Shown: in pieces, positions 34,918 through 45,696 of the stretch
How the letters are laid out: the number at the start of each line of letters is the position of its first letter
Numbering within the stretch: the stretch's first letter is position 1
Assembly (NCBI GenBank): GCA_947179485.1
Contig: OX359250.1
Location: forward strand, 39,710,783 to 39,774,782
Origin: Allacma fusca
Lineage: Eukaryota; Arthropoda; Collembola; Symphypleona; Sminthuridae
Direction of reading: 5' to 3'
DNA: 64,000 bases
Translations under genes and position numbers: made by a program
The notes under the pieces: model-generated
What the model was told of the DNA's origin: nothing
What the model saw: the letters and a program-made list of their open reading frames with translations, nothing else
The model's database searches: none

Positions 34918-36551
34918 ATGGTGGACCATAGGAAAAAATTAGCTTACCTACTACTGAGTTCCATATTCGTAAGCCAGCTCAATGTTGCCTTCCCAGCCCC
35001 ATTTCCCAAGGAAGAGACTGCGCTCAATCGTAAGTTTTTCAGTTCAAGGGCGTGTATATACATACATAGCTTATCGTTAGTCAATAAATTATAAAACGGG
35101 AAAATACATAATACACTAAAATCAACAGGATCACAAATTTCTAAATAGGGAATCAAAGAAACTAGTGCAAACTATAGGGATAAGGCGTCTATGTCGACGG
35201 AGACACATTTTTATTACAGGTGAGTAAGGCCCGGTTACCGAGCATATATTATGTTAGATGGGTTTCTTTAAAATGGTACAGGATACAATACAGAATTAGT
35301 AAGTCCTCTCAATAGGAGCAAAATGAGACACATTTACTTCTACCTTTACTTTAAATTTTTCTTCTAATAAAAACATAACACTACTGTAGTAAAATTTTGC
35401 GAAATCAGGATATTTTTCAAGTTCGGCCGAGACAGCAACGTGTAGAGTAGCTAAAATGAAGGTCTGCTCTTCCTGCATCTCCCCCGACGTACCTCTTATT
35501 TGTAGATCTGGAGCGTTGGAAGTTCTGTAATTTTTTGACTATCAGAAATACGATGGTCTAATTGTAAGTCTTGTGAGAGGAAATCCAAGACGGGATTCCA
35601 TGTGCTTTAGGATCCAGTATCAATCAATAATTTAGAATTTCCCTGTTTGATTTTGGAAAGGAATTGAACCCCACTCTTCGAATGCAGCCCCGCAACCTAA
35701 GTCAAATGAAAAGGATCGGAGTCTGGCGCCTTTGACAACAGCTTTAGAGTCTGGTGTCAATTCTACTGCTGGAGAAGCCTTTAAAAAGGCAATTTCAGGC
35801 GGAGCTGAAACACCCTTTACCATAGCCGCTGAATTTTTAGATCTTGTCAGTACGTTACCATCTCAGCTCCATTCTACACTTACTTGGTGAGATGATTTAA
35901 TTTTTTGAGTAATATGTCATTGTATTGGTCTCCATAACAGCTACAGCATTCGGAAGGGGGAAACTGGATGAGAGGAAAGGACCCCTTGACACTATATTTT
36001 ATATTGTGCCAGAGGTTATTGGTTCCGTAGGTGAAACTGTGATTGACACGGTCGGGAACTTAACCGGAACTCAAACTATTTTACGGCCATTTGTTGCTCT
36101 AGCTGGAGGAGGAATGGGTTGGGGCATTGAGACTGCCTCACCCCTCCTCCCAGCTAGATTGGCCATTAAGGTAAAGACTTCGACAGTATACCTCAAATAC
36201 CAAGTGGTTGTACAGATTTCAAACAAATGCAAGAAATAATTTATATCTTGATTTTGATTTAAGGGGGGCTATGACGCAGTAAAAACTCTAGCACTAATAA
36301 CAGGCCTGGACGGCCTTCTGGGTTTGAAGTTCAAGGAGAGTAAGGCAAAGCAGTTTTTGAATTTCTCGCACCCACCATTGGATTTTAATACCTTGTATAG
36401 ATTAGGCTAAATTGGGTCAGTCTCATTAGTGTGTAACGCTTTTTTATTATGTTTTACGTCATTAGAACCAAACGTTGTTGACCCCAAGTGGAGGAAAGAA
36501 ACCGACGAATTCCTCGAGTTCGTGAATCATCCTCCCCATACTCGAGTATAA
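34918..36551 (+). CDS. Short secreted paralogue of the mucin-like gene, 5 exons
   Basis: Exons 34918-35029, 35688-35849, 35941-36170, 36264-36339 and 36466-36551 give 221 residues. Junction phases (1,1,0,1) equal those of the last exons of the gene at 22450-28787. The signal peptide MVDHRKKLAYLLLSSIFVS aligns with that gene's. Exon 2 (ESGVNSTAGEAFKKAISGG, PFTIAAEFLDLV) aligns with the end of the big gene's exon 14. Exons 3-4 align with its exons 15-16: FGRGKLDERKGPLD, YIVPEVIGSVG, VIDTVGNLTGT, IKGGYDAVKT and GLDGLLGL; identity by eye is about 55%. The final exon is unrelated and longer (VVDPKWRKETDEFLEFVNHP). It lacks the Thr/Ser array entirely. A TATA box lies 70-80 bp upstream. Presumably secreted; function unknown. 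Confidence 0.75.
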
Positions 36552-36559
36552 AAAACTAC

Positions 36560-37185
36560 AATCTGGAAACACGAAAGGAGAAACTACGACCATGCAAGAT
36601 GTGCACAATTAATTAAAAATGTAAATGTTAAAGTAAGGAATTTCGGCTCTATCAATACGTCGTTTCCACGCAGGAGTGCCGTAAATTCGACCCTCGTAAT
36701 ATGAGATCCTTAAGGACCGGACGGATGCGCAAGTACAAATCAGTCTGTGCATTACATCTCTACAATGAGGATCTCAAAATATTAAGCAATAATAGCTGAT
36801 TCATTTATTACAATATTGCATAATGTACGATTCATTACCACTCTATTTTAAAATAAATGTTTCACAAATTCATTTGCAAGCATTGATTGTACATTTCCGA
36901 GATTATTACATACAGAGTCCGTATAAAAGAATGACGTAATGAAGTAAGCCGAGTAAATCATAAAATATTTGATTCCCACGCATAATGCAGGAAAATTTCC
37001 AGATTTCCGGTCAAATTGTTCGACAAAGGTAGTGGGAAACAATATTCCAAATTTAAAAAGGTCAAGGAATGATGGATATAAAAATATCCTCTAATTCCTT
37101 GATGAGACGCGTTGTGTTGAATTCCTAAGTTACTATTTAAATTATCACCCTGTCACATAATATCAACCTGAAAGTTTATTGCAAT
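36560..37185. other. Intergenic, no gene seen
   Basis: Non-repetitive AT-rich DNA between the paralogue and the AAGTTC element; only an ATTAAA near 36610 might serve as a poly(A) signal for the gene to the left. Confidence 0.4.
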
Positions 37186-38421
37186 CAGTGCTGCGGACAA
37201 GTTCAAGTAATACTTGAGTTTTCAAGTCAAGTTCAAGTTCGGGTCAAGTTCAAGTAGGCCAATTTGTTTACTTGAATCTTTCGGGTCAAGTTCAAGTACG
37301 TACTCGTCTTGACCATGACATTCTAAGACAAGTCAGGTTCAAGTACAAGTAAGAGAAATTTACTTGAGATTTCATGGTCAAGTTCAAGTAATTTTAGATT
37401 GTGTATGCTTTGTATGCGTAGATGCCATAAAGGACGGAAGCAATTTCAAAAGCACAATCCACTTTCATGTGGTGTCCAGGGTATATTGTTTTTCACATGC
37501 CATAAATCAAAGGACAAAAATCAAAATCAGAGTCCGTTTTATAAAGGTCTTGTTTACCAGACGTTGCTCATTGTTAGTTGTTGCAGCGGCCTCTCCATGA
37601 AATGAAAGAATTATCTTGATAATTCATATTGTTGCTTAGAATTATTATTTTCAACTTGTGTAAATAAATTCCAATGTAAATTGAGCTTGGATGCCTCTTT
37701 ACAAAAAGTGTTTAATAAATAAGTAAATACTAGTTTATTAAATTTTAAATTAAGAGTACTGGTAATGCTCAAATAGGTATATGTAATTATATATACATAT
37801 ATAAACATTAAATAAAACTTGGCACCATGTAAAACTCGTCAGATATACAGTGAAGTCCATTATAAGGGCTCAGCTTATAAGGAATGTATTGATATCAGGG
37901 ATGCATTTGTTTGACCCCAACTTTCATTTACACAATGCTTTAGACGTTTTGTATAAGGGAAATTCCTTTATAAATTATATATTCCCTTATATCGAACTTT
38001 TACTGTATTCAGTAGACGCACAAAGTTGTCCTCGAATGGTTTTAAATAAAAAGTAGCAGTAAAATTGTTTTCTGAATGCGTTTTGGTTTTCAGTCTGAAG
38101 GAAATTTAATAATTTGCTGCAGCAAGTTCGACAAGTTACTGTGGTCATGTTTAATTTTTTGTGTTACTTCACTTGAATTATCAAGTTCAAGTCGCGTTCA
38201 AGTCATGGTCAAGTCAAGTTCAAGTCAAGTTTGGAACTTTAATTACTTGATCAAGTTCGGGTCTTACAAAAGTTACTTGATTACTTGAACTTGACAAGTC
38301 AAGTAATTACACGAACGCGAGTTATCAAGTTCAGGTTGTGTCTTGAAAATTACTTGAAGTTTCGTGGTCAAGTCAAGTTCATGGTCAAGTTTTGAAATTA
38401 CTTGACCCGATCGCAGCACTG
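37186..38421. mobile_element. Non-autonomous hAT-like element with AAGTTC word ends
   Basis: Tips CAGTGCTGCGGACAAG and GATCGCAGCACTG with a perfect 8-bp duplication ATTGCAAT. The left island (about 210 bp) is CAAGTTCAAGT-type; the right island (about 250 bp) is a mixture of the word and its complement. The interior of about 750 bp is AT-rich and non-coding. Confidence 0.88.
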
Positions 38422-38759
38422 ATTGCAATACTGACATAAAATCATTTAAGTTCAAAATCATTATCAAGGATAAAATGGGTAGCTTTAAAATATCTATTTC
38501 TGACTACAAAGTCATGAACCACAACTTTTACTAATTAACTTTGGTAGTTACCTAGATGAACCGATCTCCACAAGTAAAGAATATACCAGGATTAAAAAAT
38601 ATTTGGCAACACAGTGTAAACACTTTGTTTAGAAGAAATCGATTCTTTCATGTTTCTTAAATACAACTAATAGAAATTTGTCATTATTTAAAAAAAATGA
38701 AGCATTGTTTCAGTCTTAACAGCAAAAACTCAGAAAAAGGCTTATTTGATTCTTGAAAA

Positions 38760-39010
38760 GTGGGGGGACAGCAGTATAGTCTGTCCCTCCCTGATGTTTT
38801 TTGGGAGGGACAATGTCACTCCTGTCCTCCCTTATTCCGGAGTGCCTGTGTATAAGCGTTGAACACTGAGCAACGTTTTGTGAGAAAGCCGGGCTCAGGA
38901 ACGAAAGTTACATAAAATGTCCCAAACGTGGTCGGATTCCCTCGGGAGATATTCCCTCCGGAGACAACCCCTCTGACATAATCCCTCCGTAGATAATCCA
39001 TCTGTTTGAA
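38760..39010. repeat. GGGAGGGACA and TCCCTCCG word islands
   Basis: Two short islands: GGGAGGGACA/TGTCCCTCCC at 38760-38840 and ATTCCCTCCGGAGA at 38935-39002. The second resembles the ends of the elements at 47330-48630. AACACTGAGCAACG at 38859 may be a tip. No paired boundaries were resolved. Confidence 0.4.
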
Positions 39011-39160
39011 ACAACAGAAGCATTTTTCCATGGCAACGCAATGTAGTCAATAAATAAAATAAACGCTGGATTAATATATTTAGTTCGATTATAAACTACA
39101 ATCGCAAATATCAGTAGCTTTTACTTATGTTCAGCGGTTAGGTTTACTAGGACGTAAAAA

Positions 39161-39748
39161 TCATCGCTACGCGATAATTTGAGGCTTCGCGTAGGGTGGC
39201 GTCAGCCGCGGCCGTCAAAGTAGGAAAATTTTTTGTTTTTTTCGAAATTTCAGAATTGTTTTCGAACAAACTATCGGGCCGATTTCAACCAAATAGACAG
39301 TAACTATTATGTTTTACATAAGCAATATTCGAAAAAAGTTTCATTGAAATCGATGCAGTAGTTTTAGAGATAGCAGTCATTTGACATAAAGTCCAAAATT
39401 TCAAGAATTTTTTTTCGAAAAAACTATCGGGCCGATTTCAACGTCATATACAGTAGTCATTACTATTTACATAAGCAATATTCAGAAAAAGTTTCATTGA
39501 AATCGATTCTGCAGTTTTAGAGATAAAAGTCATTTGACATAAAGTCCAAAATTTCAAGAAGTTTTTTCGAAAAAACTATCCGGCCGATTTCAACCAAATA
39601 CGAACTCAGCCTTACTTTTGATATAAGTAATGCTCATAAAAACTTTCATTGAAATCAGTTCAGTAGTTTTTGCGTAATCGTGCGGAGGGACACACGGACG
39701 TACGGACGTACAGACAAGGCTATTTTACTAGGGGGCTGACGCCACCCT
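39161..39748 (+). repeat. Hairpin-tipped GGGTGGCG repeat, left-arm copy
   Basis: Begins with the near-palindrome ATCGCTACGCGATAAT, then AGGGTGGCGTCAGCC, and ends GGGGCTGACGCCACCCT. Between are about three tandem subunits of roughly 115 bp with AAAACTATCGGGCCGATTTC and TTTCATTGAAATCGAT. Non-coding. Confidence 0.7.
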
Positions 39749-40534
39749 AAAAACAGCACCTGGTTGCTCGAGTGGTAGCTCGAACTTATAATATTTCTGC
39801 TCTCCTCTGCGCTGCACTTCATACATGGAGGCTACTCGTGAGTGACGAGTGCACTCAACACACTCCTACTCACACTCACAGGAGAGTAGCAAGGTAAAGA
39901 GTAGGAGGAGTGAAGGCGCCAAAAACGTCGTGAGTTGGAGTGGTATAAATCGAAGCATAGAAAAAGAGTAGGAGTAGGAGTAGCATGCTTTGCTACTCGA
40001 TATTTCTCGTACCAATGTATTAATCGCGTAAAGCTAGCACTGCCACGTTAAAAGATTGGCGGTTATTGCCAAATATTTCATAATTTCATACAAACAATCG
40101 TGTGGAATGCCGACTTATGTATGTACAAGTCATGCATTGGAAAACAAAATATGTCACAGATAAGAAAGAAATCTTGAGCATGCTTCCAGGAGCTGTTGCA
40201 ATTATTGTAAACTTCGTCGGTCTTTGCATTTGCCATTTATTTTGACTCCGAAATTAGATTGAACGAGTTTGTGCTTAATATTCGTTTTTTTAATGATAAG
40301 AAACTTTTTGGCTTAATATTTGCAAGAATTTCGATGAAAACTTTGAGTAACTCACGAGCACTGCTGCCCGCTAAGTTTTAATTCTATTCTATTCTATTCA
40401 GTTTACAACTAAGTCTTGTATATTCAAGTCCTATTATATTCTGCTAAAGGTTTGGCGAGGCTATTCAAGTCTATTCCTATTCCAACAAAATTAGAAAATT
40501 CGTATTCTATTCCTATTCAAATTCTATTCATCAG

Positions 40535-41747
40535 CATACATGGGCACCCTCACGAGGGATTGAGGGATGCCTCACCCTCTCCCTCGTCCTCGCCCTCACA
40601 AAATGCGAGGGTGAGGGTGAGTACACGTTGATTTCAGGAGCCCTCATGAACATGAGGGAGAGGGCCAATGGAGAGGAAGTGAACGAAAGAGAGGGAGGCA
40701 GAGTGCACATATAATCTCTCATGGTTTTTTCTTACCGGAACCTTTATCAAATTAGGAGAGAAAATCTTACATACATTTTTCTGTGTCAAGGCAATCCCAT
40801 AGCGCCAGCTTCATTCACAGTGATCCAACAAGTAACCTCGCAGATTTTCCAAAAACTTCATTGGACTGTGTAAGCTTTTAGGTTTCACTTTTGCACGTCA
40901 AGGGCGTGAACCAAAGCTGGATTTTTTGCTGATTTCGAATCAGTGCCCCACATGGGTACAAAAATGTTTTACCTGAGTTTGGGAACATAAATGTTTATCT
41001 GTACCTGAATACACAGTTTCACTTTTCCTGAACCTGTACCTGTTCCCAAACTAAATCGGGAGTACCTATACCTGAAAAGTACCTGCATCCAAAATGTACT
41101 CAAAAAGGTTTTTGTGCCCAGGTATATATTAAGAGTACCTGGGACTACCCGGGTGTATTCAAACGATTGGGCTAAATTAAAGAATGAAAAATGAAACTAT
41201 GACCTATCAGTACTTAAAGTAATTTTATCCAAGGTCACTGGGGTCAGAAACAAGACGCAAATTCAAAATTATCCACTATTTCTAAATTAACCATTATTTA
41301 CAACCTCGCCACTTAACAAAATACTTTGCTATCGTTTGTTGTGGCTTGGATGTGCTTTTCAGAGTTTCAGAGTGCTACTTAATACACTCCAGGATTGTGA
41401 ACAGGACCAAACAAAGTTGCAGCAACTCTGCTTCCAAAGCGAAATTTAACAATGAGAAGGGTACATTTTGAAGCTGTCATATTTTTACCAAGTATCCGTA
41501 AACATTTGTTTTGAAAGCACAGATGTTGTAGAAAATTGTATATGGGTTTATTTACGTGTAATATAAAATAACGAGGGCACTCACGACGGCGAGGGAGAGG
41601 GGTAAATTTTAAAATTAGCACCTCACGAGGGTGAGGGCGAGGACAATCCGAAACGTGTCGCTTGATTGATGACGAGGGAGAGTGCTTGCAGACTGTAATC
41701 TATCCCTCGCACAAAGAGGCAGAGGGAGACAAAAAGGCCCATCTATG
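40535..41747. mobile_element. hAT-like element with GAGGGT word ends
   Basis: Tips CATACATGGGCACCCTC and GGCCCATCTATG with a perfect 8-bp duplication TTCATCAG. Islands of CCCTCGC/GCGAGGGTGAG at both ends. The interior contains a truncated TACCTG-family end (about 40948-41155, starting CAGTGCCCCACATGGGTACA). It is the innermost level of a four-deep nest. Confidence 0.85.
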
Positions 41748-42037
41748 TTCATCAGTAAATAAAAACCGCGCGCTGTAAACTGGTGGAAAAAGCGCGCTGT
41801 GTAAATATAACTACGTTTTCTCTCATTATTCCAATTTCCAGTTCCTGGAATTATAACTTGCTATTGACAATGATAATCAAATAACTGATATTTACCAAAT
41901 TTACTCTTTAGCAAGTCACCTCCAGGCAGAAGAGAATTAAACGGGTGTATAAATAATTACTTGTACTCAATAATTGGCGTTAACAAGCCTGAATTTATAA
42001 AATAATTTTTACCCTCAAAATGTATTTGTTAGTTTTT

Positions 42038-42600
42038 ATGGTGGCACCAGCGCGTTAGTAAAATAGCCTTGTCCGTACGTCCGTGTGTCCTTCCGCACGA
42101 TATCTCAAAACCCGCTGTACCGATTTCAATGAAATTTGTTATGGGCATTATTTTTGCCAACCGTAAGGCTGAGTTCATATTTAGTTGAAATCTGATAGAT
42201 TGGTTTTCAGAAAATAATTGTCGAAATTTTGGGCTTTCAGTCAAATGACAGTTATCATCAAAACTACTGAATATATTTCAGTGTTTTTTTTAATATTGCT
42301 TATGTAAATCGTAATGGTTATTGTATTTGTGGTTGAAATCGACCCAGTAGTTTTTTTTTAATTTGAAATTTCGAACTTTAAATCAAATGACAGTTATCAC
42401 TAAGACTAACAAATCGATTTCAATCAATTTTTTTTGTGAATATTGCTTATGTAAATAGTAATGATTGCGGTTGAAATCAGCCTGATAGTTTTTTCAAAAA
42501 AAAATCGCAAATTTCGAAAAAAACTTAAAATTCACCTTGCTTTTACGGCGGTAGCTGACCCAACCCTACGCGAAGCCGCAAATTATCGCGTAGCGATAAT
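42038..42600 (-). repeat. Hairpin-tipped GGGTGGCG repeat inside the GAATAG element
   Basis: Inverted relative to 11663-11881 and about 345 bp longer because of additional internal subunits. It ends in the ATTATCGCGTAGCGATAAT near-palindrome. Its position inside the GAATAG element is the same as in copy 1, so it predates the spread of that family. Confidence 0.65.
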
Positions 42601-42871
42601 TTTTACACACGCCCGCCAAGGGCTTTAGTTAATATTATTTTTGTTTATCACATTCTCAGTGGCTCAGATCTGAATACGAATTTTGCTGTTCTTACTGTTC
42701 AATTCTAATCTTAGCATCAGGTGCATATTCTATTATATTCTAGTCTGGGGGTTTCAAAAATCAAGCTATTCAATTCTATTCTATTTATTTCTGTATAAAT
42801 ATCGGCAATTCTATTCAAATTCCTATTTTCCTATTCAAGTCGGAATAGAATAGGGCAGCAGTGCTCACGAG

Positions 42872-43802
42872 CATACCTGGGCGTTTGCAATGCACTCGCA
42901 CTCACCTCGCACTCAATTACAACGGTGAACCTTTGAACTCCCCTCGCGCTCGCACTCATGAATTCTGAACCACTGCACTCAAACTCCTACCTCAAAGCAC
43001 TGTTCCAAAATTATAGCACTCGCACTCAAACCTTGAGTGCACTCACAGCCCTCTTGCACCACTGAGTGAGTGATATAATTTTATGGCTGGATTGAATAAA
43101 CTCTGATTTCCTGATTAATTCGGAAGTTGCAGCACTGGAAATTAGGTGTTTTTCCGTATCTAATTTTCTATATTCCCGCCACAAGTCTCAATCCACCTGT
43201 TTTCACATTTTCACTGTGGTTTTGGAGATTTTACCCATTGGGGTACATCCCGTAGGTCAGCGCTGAAAATTTTTAAAAACCTTCAAAAAGTGATGTGATT
43301 AATGAAAAAAAGTTAATTTACATATTTTGCCACACTAACTAACTTGCGTACCTTAATTTTTGGATTAACAATTAGTGACTTCACAAGGTTCTTTCGCTTG
43401 TTTTTTTCTCCCGTTTTCACTCAATTTTGGATATTGTGGAAGCCCTTAATGTAGAAAGAAGTGTACACAACTCACTTGGTTAACTTACGTTAATGCATTG
43501 GCGGTTGTTAACTTATGCATGGTAGCAAAACAGAATGTACACAAAGTCATCACGCTTTGGCTGACATGCCTTTGTACCGAATTTTGAAAAAATTCCGCGT
43601 TAGCTTAGCGGAGTGCAGAGTGCAACATTCTGCACTCAGCCTCTGCCTCTTCAACATAAACTTTATTGAAAGAACCTCGGCCTCGTTAAGTTGAGTGCAT
43701 GACGGTTACATTGGCACTCGCACTCACGAGAAATTTTGAGTGCATTGAGTGCGAGGTGAGTGCGAGGCATGCCCTCATGCCTCCTGAGTGCGCCCAGGTA
43801 TG
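42872..43802. mobile_element. hAT-like element with GAGTGCGA word ends
   Basis: Tips CATACCTGGGCG and CGCCCAGGTATG with CTCACGAG on both sides. Islands CACTCGCACTC and GAGTGCGAGGTGAG of about 200 bp at each end. The left flanking CTCACGAG is also the right duplication of the GAATAG element, so two elements sit side by side at one target. The interior is non-coding. Confidence 0.87.
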
Positions 43803-44554
43803 CTCACGAGTGGTGAGTAGGATTGGTGAGATTTGAAGTTAGCGCTGAGAGTAGGAGTAGGAGTTTTACATTCTCAGACAGACTACGAGTGGGCAAGAGT
43901 AGGAGTGGTGGATTTTTTCTCTATGGAAGTGCGAGTGTGAGTGCGAGTGGGAAAAAAACCTACATCTATGCTGCACTTTACCAAGCAAGCAAGTTTATCA
44001 GTCCAGTGCGGCTTACTGTACTCTATGGCAACCCATCCCATCTGCTCTCACCTCTGACAGCTCATGCATGTGTACTTGACTATTTCTAGCCTTAAGTACT
44101 AATACAAGGTCAGTAATACAATACTCAGGTACCCCTCAGTGTTCCATTATGGTACAATCTAAATATTCCTAAATAGAAGCTATAAATTATTAAGCAAACG
44201 TAAATTACAAGTAAACAGAAAGCAATACAAAAATAATCAAAGCACTTTATGGATGGACTTTGATTAAATTTGTCTGCTAAGATGATTGTCATTCCTTGGG
44301 TCTATGCCACATTTCATGGAATATTTTGACTGTATTATAAGACAACTCTGCGGTTTAGCTGAGCCCTTGAATTAGTACTTTATTAATGCTAGAAATAGTC
44401 AAGGATACACATGCACGAGCTGTGAGAGATGGGATGGGTTGCCATAGAGTACAGTAAGCAGCACTGTAATGATAAACTTGCTTGCTTGGTAAAGTGCAGA
44501 GAGCAGAAATATTATAAGTTCGAGTTGCCACTCGAGCAACCAGTTGCTGTTTTT

Positions 44555-45108
44555 AGGGTGGCGTTAGCCCCCTAGTAAAATAGTACGTCCCTCCGCACGA
44601 TAACTCAAAAACCGCTGGTCCGATTTCAATGTTTGTTGTGAACATTACTTGTGTCAAAAGTAAATCTAAGTCAGTAGTTAGTTTAAATCGGTCGGATAGT
44701 TTTTGAGAAAAAAATTATTGAAATTTTGGACTTCAATTCAAATGACAGTTATCTCCAAAACTACTGAATGTATTTCAATGAATTTTTTTGTGAATATTGC
44801 TTGTGTAAATAGTGATAGTTGTTGGTTATGTTGTTGGAATCGGCCTTATAGTTTTTTCGAAAAAAATTCTTGAAATTTTGAAATTCAAGTCAAAGGACAG
44901 CTATTTCTAAAAATACTGAATCGGTTTCAATGAAATTTTTTGTGAACATTGATTATTTAAATCGTAATGGTTATTGTGGTTGAAATCGGCCCAATAGGTT
45001 TTCTGGAAAAAAAATTGAAATTTTGAAAAAAGCTCAAAATCCATCTTAATTTGACGGAGGTGGCTGACTCCACCCTACGCGAAGCCCAAAATTATCGCGT
45101 AGCGATGA
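44555..45108 (-). repeat. Hairpin-tipped GGGTGGCG repeat, right-arm copy
   Basis: Mirror copy of 39161-39748 in the right arm of the large foldback element, ending with ATTATCGCGTAGCGATGA. It is diverged from the left copy by scattered substitutions. Confidence 0.65.
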
Positions 45109-45304
45109 TTTTTACGTCCTAGTGTTAGTTGTAGGGCCAGGTTTGCATTTCTGGAGCAATCAATCGGGAAAGGAAACATTTACAATTTACAGGGATTTAT
45201 TTGTACATAATATGCTATCAAAATCACAAACAATTAATTTTAAAGTAGTCGTATAAAAACATTGAAACATGAGTCAGTCAATCGTAGAACTCTCACTCCT
45301 GAAT

Positions 45305-45515
45305 AAGGCTTCCATCCGACCGGATAAATCTAATATCCGATCCGAACCGAAATTTTCGGATAAATTTTCTATCCGATATCTAATACGATCAGACAGTAAT
45401 CGTTCGGATAAAAATTCTAATCATCCGTATCCAATCCGAAAATTTCGGATCGGATAATGCACTTATCCGATCCGACCCGCGGATATCCGAAATTATCCGA
45501 ATAATTGCCACCATT
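45305..45515. repeat. TCCGATCCGAAT word island (solo end)
   Basis: Degenerate ATCCGA/TCGGAT repeats ending in AATTGCCACCATTG, which looks like an element tip. A tiny fragment of the same word lies at 49737-49772. No partner tip found. Confidence 0.5.
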
Positions 45516-45696
45516 GGACGATGAAAAAAGTATTAGGAATTTTAATTGCATAAATGCATCAGCTTTTTACAACATCATAATATTAATTATTTTTACTTAC
45601 ATTACGTATAAACTGAAGGAAAACTTTACCAACACAGCTGTGAATTTGAAGCACAGAATTGCAAAGGTGTCCACCTTTCCTACATATAGTCCTATT

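Larger units (their letters stand above)
40359..42863. mobile_element. hAT-like element with GAATAG word ends, copy 2
   Basis: Tips CACTGCTGCCC / GGGCAGCAGTG and perfect 8-bp duplication CTCACGAG. Islands TTCTATTC/GAATAG at both ends. It is the inverted relative of 11401-12335, including the hairpin-tipped repeat (42038-42600) and a GCGCGCTG segment. It is interrupted by the element at 40535-41747. Confidence 0.88.
39820..43970. mobile_element. hAT-like element with GAGTAG word ends, copy 1 (hosts nested elements)
   Basis: Tips CATACATGGAGG and CCTACATCTATG with a perfect 8-bp duplication CTGCACTT. Ends are GAGTAG/CTACTC and GTGCGAGTG islands. Its own sequence is 39820-40358 plus 43803-43970, which aligns end to end with the uninterrupted copy at 62375-63036; the remainder is two later insertions (40359-42863, 42872-43802). 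Confidence 0.88.
39146..45123. mobile_element. Large foldback (MULE-type) element carrying nested hAT-like elements
   Basis: Tips ACTAGGACGTAAAAA (left) and TTTTTACGTCCTAGT (right), flanked by GTTAGGTTT and GTTAGTTGT, a 9-bp duplication with two mismatches. Each arm contains, in mirror order, a hairpin-tipped repeat (39161-39748; 44555-45108) and the foldback unit known from 14922-15481 (CAGCACCTGGTTGCTCG...). The left arm is split by the element at 39820-43970. Tips match the autonomous MULE at 52367. No transposase of its own. Confidence 0.7.

Noticed and set aside
43823-44089. Frame with repeated SASVSAS-like residues and its relative at 62901-63089
   Set aside because: Both come from the GAGTAG/GTGCGAGTG island at the right end of the same transposon family.
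39161-45108. Calling the hairpin-tipped GGGTGGCG repeat a Helitron
   Set aside because: A hairpin followed by CTAGT occurs in the foldback copies, but the CTAGT belongs to the foldback tip and is absent in the GAATAG-element copies.
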